Notes: generated from the letters alone by a model not told the origin. Shown: positions 1-9,422, counted from the first letter of the stretch. The stretch: 57,849 bases of DNA from Paenibacillus dendritiformis (GCF_015845845.1 NZ_LDIG01000096.1:1-57849); one strand, 5' to 3'. A program made the numbers and translations.

Positions 1-190
1 GATGTCGGACGATCCGTATGCCATTGCTTCCTTTGCGGATGACATTTTGATCCGACCCACAGCACGGACAGCATTGCTTTTCGCTGACGGGGAAAGCTTC
101 TATGTGAAGTTCATCGGCATCGATGGACAGGATTTGGCGGATTTTTAGCTCTGGTATGTCGAGTAATTCATTGATATACTGGTTTTGCAT
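1..190 (-). CDS. ISL3-family transposase, N-terminal part (cut by window edge)
   Basis: Reading leftward from the ATG at 190, 63 codons stay open to the window edge. The peptide starts MQNQYINELLDIPELKIRQI and contains a CCPCCGS zinc-finger motif near residue 42, followed by a basic stretch. This is the layout of the ISL3 transposase N-terminus, which binds the element ends; the DDE domain lies outside the window. The element's left end should fall within the next 50-100 bases to the right, but I could not define its inverted repeat. Intact or broken state cannot be judged. Confidence 0.8.
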   Translation of the reverse strand, partial: MQNQYINELLDIPELKIRQILSIDADELHIEAFPVSEKQCCPCCGSDQNVIRKGSNGIRIVRH

Positions 191-245
191 CTGTCTATTC
201 CTTTTTCGTTGTTCGGTGAGACTTACAACATTACAGGATTAGCAG

Positions 246-1007
246 ATGTTTTTCCATTTTCAGCCTGAGATTATTTCGTCAAGCACTGATTACGGTTTTG
301 AGCCGAAAAAAATAGTATTAAATTCATATTCTTCTCGGGGGATCCATCCATTAAAGGATCTGCATCTAATGTCTGCCTACTGCAAAGACATATTTAAAAA
401 TTTTATTAATAAGTATAAGGAAAAAATTTCTGCTGAGTATTGGTCAAAAATTGATATGTTTAATTTGTCCACCGTATACCAAGATCATGAAGTATGGCCT
501 ATGCTGAAAGAACTAGGGGCAAATAAGATGTTTATTATTACTGCCGGGTTGGCAATAGGTCTTGGTTATGCAGATGCGACAAGAGATTATTTTATTAGTT
601 TTACTGAAATTCACAGACAGAATGACCCTTATCAACTATATCGAAAAAGCTCTCCTATCGGATTTACACCCGTTAATGAGACGCCGGGAAACTGGGTGGT
701 TATCGATAAGGTGTATACTGCAGGAACTATTAATTTGGCTGCGGATGTTATCAGAGAGAAAGTAGGTTCGACCGTTACAATCACTCGAGTGGGACTGTTC
801 CCGAAATCATACGATTCATTAAAGTCTTTAGACTGGTTTGTTTATGGCGGTCGTATATATAGATGTGCTGAGATTCTGCCAAGAATAACCAAAAGTGATT
901 GGCATAAAAGCATATTATTTCAGGAGAGCAATTTTGAAGATCATTTTAAAAACAAGGTGTTTGATGCTTTCGACGGCCAGAATAGAGATAGGTCAGGTAC
1001 TTATTGA
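246..1007 (+). CDS. Orphan protein with a phosphoribosyltransferase-like motif, possibly 5'-truncated
   Basis: A 253-residue ORF, clearly richer in A+T than its neighbours. Residues around 153-166 read VVIDKVYTAGTI. This resembles the PRPP loop of type I phosphoribosyltransferases (two hydrophobics, D, D/E, two residues, T/S, A/T, G, T), except that Lys replaces the second acidic residue. A later segment, VGLFPK, follows a predicted strand. No ribosome site precedes the ATG, a TAG stop lies two codons upstream, and the ISL3 element starts just left, so the true 5' end may have been lost. I do not recognise the family beyond this motif. The composition suggests horizontal transfer. Function unknown. 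Confidence 0.5.
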   Translation: MFFHFQPEIISSSTDYGFEPKKIVLNSYSSRGIHPLKDLHLMSAYCKDIFKNFINKYKEKISAEYWSKIDMFNLSTVYQDHEVWPMLKELGANKMFIITAGLAIGLGYADATRDYFISFTEIHRQNDPYQLYRKSSPIGFTPVNETPGNWVVIDKVYTAGTINLAADVIREKVGSTVTITRVGLFPKSYDSLKSLDWFVYGGRIYRCAEILPRITKSDWHKSILFQESNFEDHFKNKVFDAFDGQNRDRSGTY

Positions 1008-1028
1008 AACTCAGACTGGAAAATCACG

Positions 1029-1122
1029 CTTTAAATGAACTAGGGGAACGTTGCAGAGATGAAGAGAACTGCGGCTTCCTGAATTCAGGTACTGAGTTTA
1101 ATCCCGACTAAGCTTACTGGAT
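1029..1122 (-). repeat. Degenerate intergenic repeat, locus A (two copies)
   Basis: Read on the minus strand, 1069-1029 has the order GTTCT, CAACGTTCCCC, TAGTTCA, AAAG, and 1122-1073 ends in CTGAATTCAGGAAG. Both resemble the best copy at 45033-45066, whose core is AATCTCCCCGTGAATCAGG. The match is weak, but the order of sub-motifs is kept. Confidence 0.4.
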
Positions 1123-1143
1123 ATGCGAAAGACGCATTAGTTA

Positions 1144-1172
1144 TTGACTAACCATCTCCAACGTTGTAAATT
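1144..1172 (+). promoter_or_regulatory. Sigma-A promoter of the hut operon
   Basis: TTGACT (1144-1149), a 17-base spacer and TAAATT (1167-1172). Transcription should start near 1179, about ten bases before the first UAG triplet of the HutP site. This gives a leader of about 230 nt before hutH. Confidence 0.7.
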
Positions 1173-1188
1173 AAATGTAAGCTCGATA

Positions 1189-1212
1189 TAGTCATTAGTG
1201 AATAGAATGTAG
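1189..1212 (+). promoter_or_regulatory. HutP-binding RNA site: four UAG triplets spaced by 4 nt
   Basis: TAG triplets lie at 1189-1191, 1196-1198, 1203-1205 and 1210-1212, each separated by exactly four bases. Histidine- and Mg-bound HutP is known to recognise NAG triplets with four-base spacing. The last two triplets touch or lie inside the 5' arm of the following terminator (1205-1212), so bound HutP would block that stem. The gene for HutP lies downstream in the same operon. Confidence 0.8.
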
Positions 1213-1269
1213 CTTTGAATGAGGGAAGAATTGGGTTTCCTTATCGAACTGCATTCTTTTTGTTTTTTT
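1205..1269 (+). terminator. Regulated terminator in the hutH leader
   Basis: GAATGTAG (1205-1212) pairs with CTGCATTC (1249-1256) with one G-U pair. The stem extends inward through TTTGA/TCGAA and AGGGAA/TTCCTT, and a U-rich tract follows at 1257-1269. Its 5' arm overlaps the HutP UAG array, as expected for a termination/antitermination switch. Confidence 0.8.
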
Positions 1270-1348
1270 AAAGGTAGTTCACACGCGGATTTGGGCCACA
1301 CACCAGTTGGCGGAAATGAGTGTCAGAACAGGATGGAGCAATGGCGTT

Positions 1349-1365
1349 TAGCGATTAGTCATTAG
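1349..1365 (+). promoter_or_regulatory. Second UAG triplet array before hutH
   Basis: TAG at 1349-1351, 1356-1358 and 1363-1365, again with exact four-base gaps, 45 bases before the hutH start and downstream of the terminator. It matches the same HutP recognition pattern and could be a second binding site. Confidence 0.6.
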
Positions 1366-1409
1366 AAGCCGTTACCGTTACTACTATTTATAGTAAAGCA
1401 GGTGCGGAA

Positions 1410-2963
1410 ATGCAGATAGCGGAACCAAAGGAAGATCATCACGCCGTGTATGTGGGCGGCGGGACCTTAACGATCCGGCAGGTCGTAGAGGTCGCCCGCT
1501 TCCATGCCAAGGTGGAGCTGCGCGAAGAGAGCATCCGCTGCATGGCGAAGAGCAGGGCTTATGTGGAAACGCTGTTGCGGGAGAAAAAAGTGGTGTACGG
1601 CTTGACAACCGGCTTCGGGAAGTTTTGCGATACGTATATTTCCGGCGAGGATGTCAAAGCGCTGCAGTTGAATCTCATTCGAAGCCACGCGTGCGGGATT
1701 GGCGAGCCGTTCTCGATTGAAATCGCGCGAGCGATTATGCTGCTGCGTGTCAATGCGCTTGCGCTCGGCTACTCCGGCATCCGGCAGGAAGTGGCGCAAT
1801 TGATGGTCGGCATGCTGAACGAGGGGGTAACGCCGATCATCCCGGAAAAAGGCTCGCTCGGCGCAAGCGGTGATTTGGCGCCGCTGTCCCATTTGGCGCT
1901 CGTCCTCGTCGGCGAGGGCGAAGCTTATTATCAGGGCAGGCGGATGCCGGGCGGTCAGGCGATGCAGCTTGCCGGGCTTGTTCCCGTCACGCTGGAGGCG
2001 AAGGAGGGGCTTGCCCTCATCAACGGGACGCAGGCGATGACGGCGGTAGGCGCGTTGGCTTGCCACGATGCTATGAATCTGGCGAACTGGGCAGACTGCA
2101 CGCTTGCCTTGACTTGTGAAGCGCTTTTCGGCGTTCGGGACGCCTTCGATCCGCTGACCCACCTCATTCGCCCGCATCAAGGACAGCGTCAATCCGCCGA
2201 AAATGTGATCCGGTTGACCTCCGGCAGCAAATTCATCACAAGCCAGGGGGAGCGGAGGGTGCAGGATGCCTATTCCTTGCGCTGCGCGCCGCAGGTTCAC
2301 GGGGCAAGCCGGGATGCGCTGGCCTATATTGCCGGCAAGCTGGAAATTGAAATTAATTCCGCAACGGATAATCCTCTTATTTTTGTGGACGAGGGGAGAG
2401 TAATCTCGGGCGGGAATTTCCATGGGCAGCCGATCGCTCTGGCGATGGACCATCTGTCGGTCAGCGCAGCGGAGCTGGCCAACATTTCCGAACGGCGGAT
2501 CGAAAGGCTGGTCAACCCTCACTTGAATGAGCAGCTTCCGCCTTTTCTAACGAATAATGGCGGGCTTCAATCCGGGTTCATGATCGCGCAGTACGCAGCC
2601 GCGTCCGTCGTGTCCGAGAATAAGGCGCTCGCTCATCCGGCCAGCGTCGATTCCATTCCGTCCTCGGGCAACCAAGAGGATCATGTCAGCATGGGGACGA
2701 TTGCCGCCCGCAAAGCGAAGCAGATCGTTGAGAACGCTTACGCCGTCCTCGCCATTGAGCTGCTGTGCGGGGCGCAAGCGGCTGATTTCCGCGACCCGCG
2801 GGGGCTTGGGCTCGGGACCAAATGGCTCTATGATCAATGCCGCAAGCTTGTCCCCGCCGTCGAGTCGGATCGCGTGCTTGCCGATGATTTTCAGAAGGTG
2901 GCGGATTGGATGAGAGGGACGGATGCCGCCGCGAGCATTGCGGACGTAGTCAAGCTTCAATAG
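1410..2963 (+). CDS. hutH: Histidine ammonia-lyase
   Basis: Cytosolic first step of histidine degradation: L-histidine to urocanate and ammonia. At 517 residues it matches the family length. The self-processing Ala-Ser-Gly that forms the MIO cofactor is at residues 152-154 inside GSLGASGDLAPLSH. Other family blocks are YGLTTGFGKF near residue 63, SATDNPL, and SSGNQEDHVSMG near the C-terminal third. The start is preceded by only a weak ribosome site (CAGGTG). The gene is first in the operon, behind a HutP-type leader, and is followed by hutP after 117 bases. A long open frame on the opposite strand is a codon-bias shadow. Confidence 0.97.
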   Translation: MQIAEPKEDHHAVYVGGGTLTIRQVVEVARFHAKVELREESIRCMAKSRAYVETLLREKKVVYGLTTGFGKFCDTYISGEDVKALQLNLIRSHACGIGEPFSIEIARAIMLLRVNALALGYSGIRQEVAQLMVGMLNEGVTPIIPEKGSLGASGDLAPLSHLALVLVGEGEAYYQGRRMPGGQAMQLAGLVPVTLEAKEGLALINGTQAMTAVGALACHDAMNLANWADCTLALTCEALFGVRDAFDPLTHLIRPHQGQRQSAENVIRLTSGSKFITSQGERRVQDAYSLRCAPQVHGASRDALAYIAGKLEIEINSATDNPLIFVDEGRVISGGNFHGQPIALAMDHLSVSAAELANISERRIERLVNPHLNEQLPPFLTNNGGLQSGFMIAQYAAASVVSENKALAHPASVDSIPSSGNQEDHVSMGTIAARKAKQIVENAYAVLAIELLCGAQAADFRDPRGLGLGTKWLYDQCRKLVPAVESDRVLADDFQKVADWMRGTDAAASIADVVKLQ

Positions 2964-3080
2964 GAGGACATGGATTCAAGTTTAGGCAGCGCTCCATTTC
3001 TCTAACTGGCCCGAGTTTGGCTTTAGATGGGTAACATTTTTTTAAAATACGGGGCTATTGGTCAAGAAGGGAGGTTGGCT

Positions 3081-3557
3081 ATGAGTAACGTGAATGAAGG
3101 AAAGCGGTTCGACTGCGGCAATTATACGATGGGCAAGCTGACCTCGCTGTTGGTCATGCTGCATAACGAAGAAGCGGGCGCGGAAATTGAGCAGGAAATG
3201 AAAAAGAGAGGCTACCGCTATACGATCGGCAAGGTTGGGGCCATGGAACTGGTCAAAGTCGTGACCGCGATAGAAACGAGCGCCAAATCGAATAAGGTGA
3301 TTGACCCGAACTCCTATCGGGAAGTTCATTCTCTATATCACGCCATTATCGAAGCGCTGCAGGGGATTGGAAGAGGAACGGTTCAATTCGGGGATATTTT
3401 GCGAACGGTTGGCTTAACGTTTTGCATTGCGAGAGGGATCGTCGACATTTCGGGGTATTCCGAGGAATGGTTAAGCGTCTGCGTGTACGGCACGATTGGC
3501 GCCCCCAAAAAAGGATTCGAGCACGATGTGCTCGGTTTCGGGTACAACCATATTTAA
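3081..3557 (+). CDS. hutP: Hut operon antiterminator HutP
   Basis: RNA-binding hexameric regulator that, with L-histidine and Mg2+, binds UAG-rich leader RNA and prevents termination of hut transcription. The ATG at 3081 follows GGGAGG and gives 158 residues. An upstream ATG at 3027 would add 18 residues but lacks a good ribosome site. The metal and histidine ligands are kept: His83 and His87 in YREVHSLYHAIIEAL and His148 in GFEHDVLGFG; the C-terminus NHI is typical. In Bacillus hutP comes first; here it follows hutH, so HutP would promote its own transcription past the hutH-leader terminator. No UAG array is seen in the hutP-hutU gap. Confidence 0.95.
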   Translation: MSNVNEGKRFDCGNYTMGKLTSLLVMLHNEEAGAEIEQEMKKRGYRYTIGKVGAMELVKVVTAIETSAKSNKVIDPNSYREVHSLYHAIIEALQGIGRGTVQFGDILRTVGLTFCIARGIVDISGYSEEWLSVCVYGTIGAPKKGFEHDVLGFGYNHI

Positions 3558-3713
3558 ACAGCGTCATCTTGCGATGTCACCTATAATATCATGCTGCTTT
3601 GACGCAACCTGGACGGCAGGGATAGTGAGATACTTTTCTATTGAGTGGTTTTGAAGACATGGAAGCGGGCTTTGCTATGGTTTGTCAATCCGATTATAAA
3701 GGAGTGGCTAGTT

Positions 3714-5378
3714 GTGAAGCAAACGACCAAGCGTATCATCAGAGCGGCACATGGAACGGAACTGACGGCGAAAGGCTGGCAGCAGGAAGCGGTCCTGCGA
3801 ATGCTTATGAACAATCTGGATCCCGACGTGGCCGAACGGCCGGACGATCTGGTCGTCTATGGCGGCATCGGCAAGGCGGCGAGGAATTGGGAGTGCTTCG
3901 ACAAAATCGTGGAGTGTCTGACGAACCTGGAAGCGGATGAAACGCTCCTGGTGCAATCGGGCAAGCCTGTGGGCATGTTCCGGACGCACACGCATGCGCC
4001 GCGGGTTCTCATCTCCAATTCGGTAATCGTGCCTGCCTATGCCAATTGGGATACGTTCCACGAGCTGGATAAGCAGGGATTGATGATGTACGGGCAAATG
4101 ACGGCCGGAAGCTGGATTTACATCGGGACGCAGGGCATTTTGCAAGGAACGTATGAGACCTTCGCCGAGGCGGCCCGCCAGCATAGAGGAGGCACCCTGA
4201 GAGGAACGTTGACGTTAACGGCCGGACTCGGCGGCATGGGAGGAGCCCAGCCGCTCGCCGTTACAATGAACGATGGCGTCATGATTGGAGCGGAGGTCGA
4301 TCCGTCCCGGATCCAGCGCAGAATCGATACGAAATACTGCGATATTATGGTTCGCGATCTGGCTGAAGCGTTGAAGCTGGCGGAGGCTGCGAAGGCGGAG
4401 GGAAGAGCGCTCTCGATCGGCCTGGTGGGAAATGCGGCAGAGGTGTTCCCGGAAATAGTGCGGCGGGGGATTCGCCCCGATTTCGTCACCGATCAGACAT
4501 CGGCCCACGATCCGCTTAACGGCTATGTGCCGGCAGGCTATTCGCTGGAAGCGGCGGCCGAACTGCGTGCGGCCGATCCGGCGCAATATGTGAAGCTGTC
4601 CAAAAAGTCGATGGCTATCCATGTCCAGGCGATGCTCGATCTTCAGAAAATGGGCGCGATTGTCTTCGATTATGGCAATAATATCCGCCAAGTGGCCTTC
4701 GATGAAGGGGTGAAGGATGCGTTTCAGTTCCCTGGCTTCGTTCCGGCCTATATCCGCCCGCTTTTCTGCGAGGGGAAGGGGCCGTTCCGCTGGGCGGCCT
4801 TGTCCGGCAATCCGGACGATATTTATAAGACGGATGAGCTTGTCTTGAAGCTGTTCCCGGAAAATACTCATCTCTGCAAGTGGATCAAGATGGCCAGGGA
4901 GAAGGTCGCGTTCCAGGGCTTGCCGGCCCGTATCTGCTGGCTCGGCTATGGAGAACGGGCCAAGATGGGCTTGGCCATCAACGAGATGGTGCGGAATGGA
5001 GATATTTCTGCTCCGATCGTCATCGGCCGGGATCATCTGGACTGCGGCTCCGTCGCTTCGCCGAACCGCGAGACGGAAGCGATGAAGGACGGCAGCGATG
5101 CGGTCGCCGACTGGGCGATATTGAACGCGCTGGTGAATACGGCTTCCGGCGCGAGCTGGGTATCCGTTCACCACGGCGGCGGCGTCGGCATGGGGTATTC
5201 CCTGCATGCGGGCATGGTCGTCGTCGCGGACGGTTCAGCCGAAGCGGACGAGAAGCTGGCCCGCGTCTTGAACACGGACCCGGGCATGGGCATTATCCGT
5301 CATGCCGACGCCGGTTATGAGCTTGCGATACAGACGGCGAAGAATCGCGGAGTCCGCGTGCCGATGCTGGGCATATAA
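3714..5378 (+). CDS. hutU: Urocanate hydratase
   Basis: Converts urocanate to 4-imidazolone-5-propionate with tightly bound NAD+. The GTG at 3714, seven bases after AAAGGAGTGG, gives 554 residues, the usual length; the open frame runs further upstream to 3645 without a ribosome site. The NAD-binding [10 protein letters not shown] is at residues 171-180. The catalytic-region cysteine is Cys408 in [14 protein letters not shown], next to the position of Cys410 in the Pseudomonas enzyme. Third gene of the hut operon, followed after 54 bases by hutI. Confidence 0.96.
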   Translation: MKQTTKRIIRAAHGTELTAKGWQQEAVLRMLMNNLDPDVAERPDDLVVYGGIGKAARNWECFDKIVECLTNLEADETLLVQSGKPVGMFRTHTHAPRVLISNSVIVPAYANWDTFHELDKQGLMMYGQMTAGSWIYIGTQGILQGTYETFAEAARQHRGGTLRGTLTLTAGLGGMGGAQPLAVTMNDGVMIGAEVDPSRIQRRIDTKYCDIMVRDLAEALKLAEAAKAEGRALSIGLVGNAAEVFPEIVRRGIRPDFVTDQTSAHDPLNGYVPAGYSLEAAAELRAADPAQYVKLSKKSMAIHVQAMLDLQKMGAIVFDYGNNIRQVAFDEGVKDAFQFPGFVPAYIRPLFCEGKGPFRWAALSGNPDDIYKTDELVLKLFPENTHLCKWIKMAREKVAFQGLPARICWLGYGERAKMGLAINEMVRNGDISAPIVIGRDHLDCGSVASPNRETEAMKDGSDAVADWAILNALVNTASGASWVSVHHGGGVGMGYSLHAGMVVVADGSAEADEKLARVLNTDPGMGIIRHADAGYELAIQTAKNRGVRVPMLGI

Positions 5379-5388
5379 CGATGACGCG

Positions 5389-5414
5389 CAGCACGCCCGG
5401 CCGGGCGTGCTGCC
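5389..5414. other. Perfect 26-bp palindrome between hutU and hutI
   Basis: A fully self-complementary sequence (arm GCAGCACGCCCGG) right after the hutU stop and before the hutI ribosome site. It has no U-tract, so it is probably an RNA hairpin that affects mRNA stability or limits readthrough rather than a full terminator. Confidence 0.6.
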
Positions 5415-5432
5415 TTCGAGAGGGGGATCAGG

Positions 5433-6707
5433 ATGGAACAAAATCGTATCGACCTGTTGATCCATAACATAGGAACGCTCATCACCATGCAAGGAAGCCG
5501 GGGACCGCGGTCAGGCCGTGAAATGTCAGAGGTGGGGGCCGTGCGCCGAGGCGCGGTGGCGATCCGGGACGGCCTCATCGTTGCGGCGGGACCGGAAGAT
5601 GAGGTGATGGCGCATATCGCCGGCCTGCCGATCGAGCGCAAGCATGATGCCCAGGGCTTGCTGGTTACGCCGGGGCTCATCGACCCGCACACCCACCTCG
5701 TTCACGGCGGCTCGCGCGAGCATGAGCTGGAGCTGAAGCTGAAGGGCGTTTCTTATTTGGAAATATTGGCTCAAGGCGGCGGGATTTTGAGCACGGTTCG
5801 AGCCACCCGTCAGGCAACGGAAGAGGAACTGTACGTGAAAGCGAAAGCGAGCCTGGATATCATGCTTTCCTTCGGCGTGACGACGGCGGAAGCGAAGAGC
5901 GGCTACGGGCTGACCTTGGAGGACGAGCTGAAGCAGCTCCGGGTCGCTGACCGGTTGAACCGGGAGCATCCGGTTGATTTGGTATCCACGTTTATGGGAG
6001 CCCATGTGGTGCCGGAAGAATATAAAGGCCGCTCCGGAGACTTTGTGAAGGTGGTTATCGAACAGATGCTGCCAGAGGTGAAGCGGCAAGGGCTGGCCGA
6101 ATTTTGCGATGTGTTCTGCGAGCACGGCGTATTTTCCGTGGAAGAATCGGAGCAAATTCTGCTTGTCGCCAAGGAATTGGGCTTTGGCCTCAAAATTCAT
6201 GCCGATGAAATCGAGCCGATCGGAGGCGCGCAGTTGGCCGGCAAGCTGGGCTGCATTTCCGCCGAGCATCTGATTGCCGCCTCGGACGAAGGCTTGGAAG
6301 CGATGCGTCAGGCGGGCGTCGTGGCCGTCTGTCTGCCTGCCACTTCCTTCAACCTGCGGCTGACGCATCACGCCCGGGCCCGCGCCATGATCGAAATGGG
6401 GCTCCCGGTAGCCCTGTCCACGGACTATAATCCGGGAAGCTCTCCTACGGAATCCATCCAGCTTGTCATGACCTTGGGCTGTCTGAACTTGGGCATGACC
6501 CCCGAGGAAGTGCTGACGGCCGTGACCATCAATGCGGCTCATGCCATCGGGAGAGCCGATGCCGTAGGAAGCCTGGAGGCCGGCAAGCAGGCGGACCTCG
6601 TTATTTTCAAGGCCGATAACCTGGCCTACTTGCCGTATCATTTCGGAATCAATCATGTTCATACCGTGTTCAAACGGGGGAACGTCGTCGTGTCTACAGG
6701 CAGTTGA
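5433..6707 (+). CDS. hutI: Imidazolonepropionase
   Basis: Amidohydrolase that opens 4-imidazolone-5-propionate to N-formimino-L-glutamate. At 424 residues it fits the family. The metal-binding PGLIDPHTHLVHGG is at residues 80-93; FGLKIHADEIEP and the C-terminal STDYNPGSSPTES blocks carry the other ligands. The ribosome site is GAGGGGG. It is the last hut gene here: hutG (formimidoylglutamase) and a histidine permease are absent and must be elsewhere. Its 3' end overlaps the convergent nnrD gene by 14 bases. Confidence 0.96.
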   Translation: MEQNRIDLLIHNIGTLITMQGSRGPRSGREMSEVGAVRRGAVAIRDGLIVAAGPEDEVMAHIAGLPIERKHDAQGLLVTPGLIDPHTHLVHGGSREHELELKLKGVSYLEILAQGGGILSTVRATRQATEEELYVKAKASLDIMLSFGVTTAEAKSGYGLTLEDELKQLRVADRLNREHPVDLVSTFMGAHVVPEEYKGRSGDFVKVVIEQMLPEVKRQGLAEFCDVFCEHGVFSVEESEQILLVAKELGFGLKIHADEIEPIGGAQLAGKLGCISAEHLIAASDEGLEAMRQAGVVAVCLPATSFNLRLTHHARARAMIEMGLPVALSTDYNPGSSPTESIQLVMTLGCLNLGMTPEEVLTAVTINAAHAIGRADAVGSLEAGKQADLVIFKADNLAYLPYHFGINHVHTVFKRGNVVVSTGS

Positions 6708-7929
6708 TCATATCCCCGGCGATCAGCGAGCCGGGGAAGGAACGGCTTGCGGCGGCGCGGTCGCCGGCAAGGCCGTGAAGATAGACGCCGAGGGCCGCGG
6801 CAAGGCCGGCGTCGTACCCTTGCGCGAGCAGGCCGGCGATCAGGCCTGCCAGCGCATCGCCCGCACCTCCGGTAGCCATTCCCGGGTTGCCGGACGCGTT
6901 CACGTACACGTCCCCGGCGGGGGTGGCGGTTACGGTGCGGGCGCCCTTCAGCACGAGCGTCACGCCGTGCTGGACGGCATAGCGGCGCGCCAGGCCGATG
7001 CGGTCGCGCTGCACTTCGCGCGCGTCGAGGCCCGTCAGGCGCGCCATTTCGCCCGGATGCGGCGTCAGGATCGCGGCTCCGTCCCGCTGCGGCCATGCAT
7101 CGAGGCCGCCCGCCTCCGCGATCATGTTGAGCGCATCCGCATCGGCGACGAGCGGGCATGGCGCGCCCGTCCAGATCTCGCGCAGCCAGGCGCCGTCGCC
7201 GGGGAAACGGCCCATGCCCGGGCCGATCGCCAGCGCCTTCTTGCCGGCAGCGAGCCGCAGCACCGCCTCGGCCGGCACGGCCGCCCAGTCGCCGCGTCCG
7301 CCGTCGGGCATGCCGTGCAGCATCGCTTCCGGAAGCCGCCCAATCATCGGATCCAATAGCCGTTCCGGCAGCGCCCAGCTCACGAGTCCGGCTCCGGAAC
7401 GGAGCGCCGCGGCGGAGGCCAGCAGCCCGGCGCCGCTATATTGCCGGGTGCCGGCCGCCACCAGCACATGGCCATACGTGCCTTTATGCGTATCCGCCTT
7501 GCGCGTCAGCGGCAGCGTCAGCCCGAAGCGCCGCAGGAACAACTCTTCATTGGTCCAAAAGGTCCGAATGCCTTCCTTTTCCGCCAATTCGCCCGGAATG
7601 CCGATCAAGCGGACAACGACGCGACCTGCCCGTTCCGCGCCCGGATATTGCGTCAGCCCGCGTTTGAGCAAGGCGAGGGCCACGGTTATATCCGCATGAA
7701 TGCAGGGATCATGCGTCTCCCCAGTATCCGCGTCAATGCCGCTCGGAATATCGATGGCGACGACGGGCAATCCGCTCCCGTTCGCTTCCCGGATTAACGA
7801 GGCGTACGGCTCGCGCGGGGCTCCGGCCGTGCCGGTGCCAAGGAGGGCATCGACAATCCCCGCATACTCCTCCCACCGGATGCAGTCCTTCCCATAGACG
7901 GAAGCGGCGATGCCCATTATTTTGATCAT
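6694..7929 (-). CDS. nnrD: NAD(P)HX dehydratase with 5'-truncated epimerase domain
   Basis: Normally a two-domain repair enzyme for hydrated NAD(P)H: N-terminal epimerase and C-terminal ADP/ATP-dependent dehydratase. The dehydratase half looks complete, with [22 protein letters not shown], the [10 protein letters not shown] block and the catalytic [15 protein letters not shown] near the C-terminus. The epimerase half begins only at [10 protein letters not shown], so roughly the first 90-100 residues of its Rossmann-like domain are missing, including the GNNGGDG motif. No clear ribosome site precedes the first ATG, and thyA begins 104 bases away on the other strand. A deletion at the 5' end is likely. 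Dehydratase activity is possible only if an adventitious start is used. Confidence 0.8.
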   Translation of the reverse strand: MIKIMGIAASVYGKDCIRWEEYAGIVDALLGTGTAGAPREPYASLIREANGSGLPVVAIDIPSGIDADTGETHDPCIHADITVALALLKRGLTQYPGAERAGRVVVRLIGIPGELAEKEGIRTFWTNEELFLRRFGLTLPLTRKADTHKGTYGHVLVAAGTRQYSGAGLLASAAALRSGAGLVSWALPERLLDPMIGRLPEAMLHGMPDGGRGDWAAVPAEAVLRLAAGKKALAIGPGMGRFPGDGAWLREIWTGAPCPLVADADALNMIAEAGGLDAWPQRDGAAILTPHPGEMARLTGLDAREVQRDRIGLARRYAVQHGVTLVLKGARTVTATPAGDVYVNASGNPGMATGGAGDALAGLIAGLLAQGYDAGLAAALGVYLHGLAGDRAAASRSFPGSLIAGDMINCL

Positions 7930-8033
7930 CTTCGAACCGAGTTTTGATTTCGCGAATCTGGATTGCCGACGATATGAGGGGATGGTACACTATGAAGGAT
8001 ACACATCAGCACGGTAGAAAGAGAGTGGTTGAA

Positions 8034-8828
8034 ATGAAGTCATATCTGGCGTTATTGCAGGACATTTTGGATCACGGGGTGAAAAAGGAGGATCGGACCG
8101 GGACAGGCACCTTGTCCGTGTTCGGGCGTCAGCTTCGCTTCGATCTGGCCGAAGGCTTTCCGCTTGTCACGACGAAGCGGCTGCACCTGAAATCGATCGT
8201 TCATGAATTGCTCTGGTTTTTGAGCGGAGATACGAATATTCGTTATTTGAAGGAAAACGGCGTCCGTATCTGGGACGAATGGGCGGATGAGAATGGCGAC
8301 CTGGGACCGGTATACGGATCGCAGTGGCGTGCCTGGGAGACCAAGGACGGACGCACGATCGACCAGATTGCGAATGTGATCGAGCAGATTAAGACGAATC
8401 CGGATTCGCGCCGGCTGCTCGTCTCCGCCTGGAATGTCGGCGAGGTCGATCAGATGAAACTGCCGCCATGCCATTACTCGTTCCAATTTTATGTCGCCGG
8501 AGCCAAGCTGAGCTGCCTGCTTAACATGCGTTCGGTGGATACGTTCCTCGGACTGCCGTTCAATATCGCCAGCTATTCGCTGCTTACGCATATGGTGGCC
8601 CAGCAATGCGGTCTGGAGGTTGGAGAATTCATCTGGAGCGGCGGCGACGTTCACATTTATTCGAATCATATGGAGCAGGTGAAGACCCAGTTGGAGCGGG
8701 AGCCGCTGCCGCTTCCGAAGCTGGTCATCAAGCGCAAGCCGGATTCGATTTTCGATTACCGGTTCGACGATTTCGAATTCGTGGACTATCAGCATCATCC
8801 GACGATTAAGGCGCCGGTTGCGGTATAG
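8034..8828 (+). CDS. thyA: Thymidylate synthase
   Basis: Methylates dUMP to dTMP with methylene-tetrahydrofolate. The start at 8034 ([15 protein letters not shown]) gives 264 residues, the same as the E. coli enzyme; the frame is open further upstream. The catalytic Cys146 sits in [12 protein letters not shown], with folate and dUMP contacts such as RRLLVSAWN and the HIYSNH block. dfrA follows after 105 bases, the usual thyA-folA pairing in which DHFR regenerates the folate oxidised by this enzyme. Confidence 0.97.
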   Translation: MKSYLALLQDILDHGVKKEDRTGTGTLSVFGRQLRFDLAEGFPLVTTKRLHLKSIVHELLWFLSGDTNIRYLKENGVRIWDEWADENGDLGPVYGSQWRAWETKDGRTIDQIANVIEQIKTNPDSRRLLVSAWNVGEVDQMKLPPCHYSFQFYVAGAKLSCLLNMRSVDTFLGLPFNIASYSLLTHMVAQQCGLEVGEFIWSGGDVHIYSNHMEQVKTQLEREPLPLPKLVIKRKPDSIFDYRFDDFEFVDYQHHPTIKAPVAV

Positions 8829-8933
8829 GCTTTGAACAGCGGCTCAAGACTCGAATGACGACGGGTACTATAGAAGATAGTCTCGGGAGCCTTTATTAAT
8901 GGAATAAAAGAGACAGAAGGGAGACGCACCGCG

Positions 8934-9422
8934 ATGCCGATAACGATGATCTGGGCGATGGACAAGCGCCGTCTTATTGGCAAGGACAACGGGATGCCAT
9001 GGCGGCTGCCGAGCGATATGGCTTATTTCAAGGCGATGACGCAGGGAAAGACGGTCGTCATGGGGCGCAAGACGTATGAATCGCTGGGGAAGGCGCTGCC
9101 GAACCGGCGCAATATTGTGCTTTCCCGCAACCCGGGCTGGACCGTGCCCGATGCGGAGGTATGGCATCATATCGAGTCCGTGCTGCCGCTGGCGGCGGAG
9201 GAGGAAATTATGGTGATGGGCGGCGCTCAAATTTACCGCGAGTTCCTTCCTTATGCGGACAAGCTTCTGGTGACGCGGATCGATGCCGAATTCGAGGGCG
9301 ACGAATATTTTCCGCCTTATGACGAGTCGCTCTGGGAACTGGCGGGCGAGGCCGAGGGACCGATTGACGAGAAGAACCGGTATCCGCACCGCTTCCAGAT
9401 CTATGTCCGGAAGGAAGCGTGA
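8934..9422 (+). CDS. dfrA: Dihydrofolate reductase
   Basis: NADPH-dependent reduction of dihydrofolate to tetrahydrofolate. 162 residues with the usual motifs: IWAMDKRRLIGKDNGMPWRLP at the N-terminus, GRKTYESLG for NADPH, and EIMVMGGAQIYREFLP. The catalytic acidic residue is the Asp in LPSDMAYFK. The ribosome site is GAAGGGAGACG. It partners with thyA just upstream. Confidence 0.96.
   Translation: MPITMIWAMDKRRLIGKDNGMPWRLPSDMAYFKAMTQGKTVVMGRKTYESLGKALPNRRNIVLSRNPGWTVPDAEVWHHIESVLPLAAEEEIMVMGGAQIYREFLPYADKLLVTRIDAEFEGDEYFPPYDESLWELAGEAEGPIDEKNRYPHRFQIYVRKEA

Noticed and set aside
1467-2522. Long open frame of 351 codons on the strand opposite hutH
   Set aside because: No ribosome site or domain; hutH is certain and its GC-rich third positions open the opposite frame. 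The same applies to the long antisense frames over hutU, hutI, gltD, topB, gntP and others.
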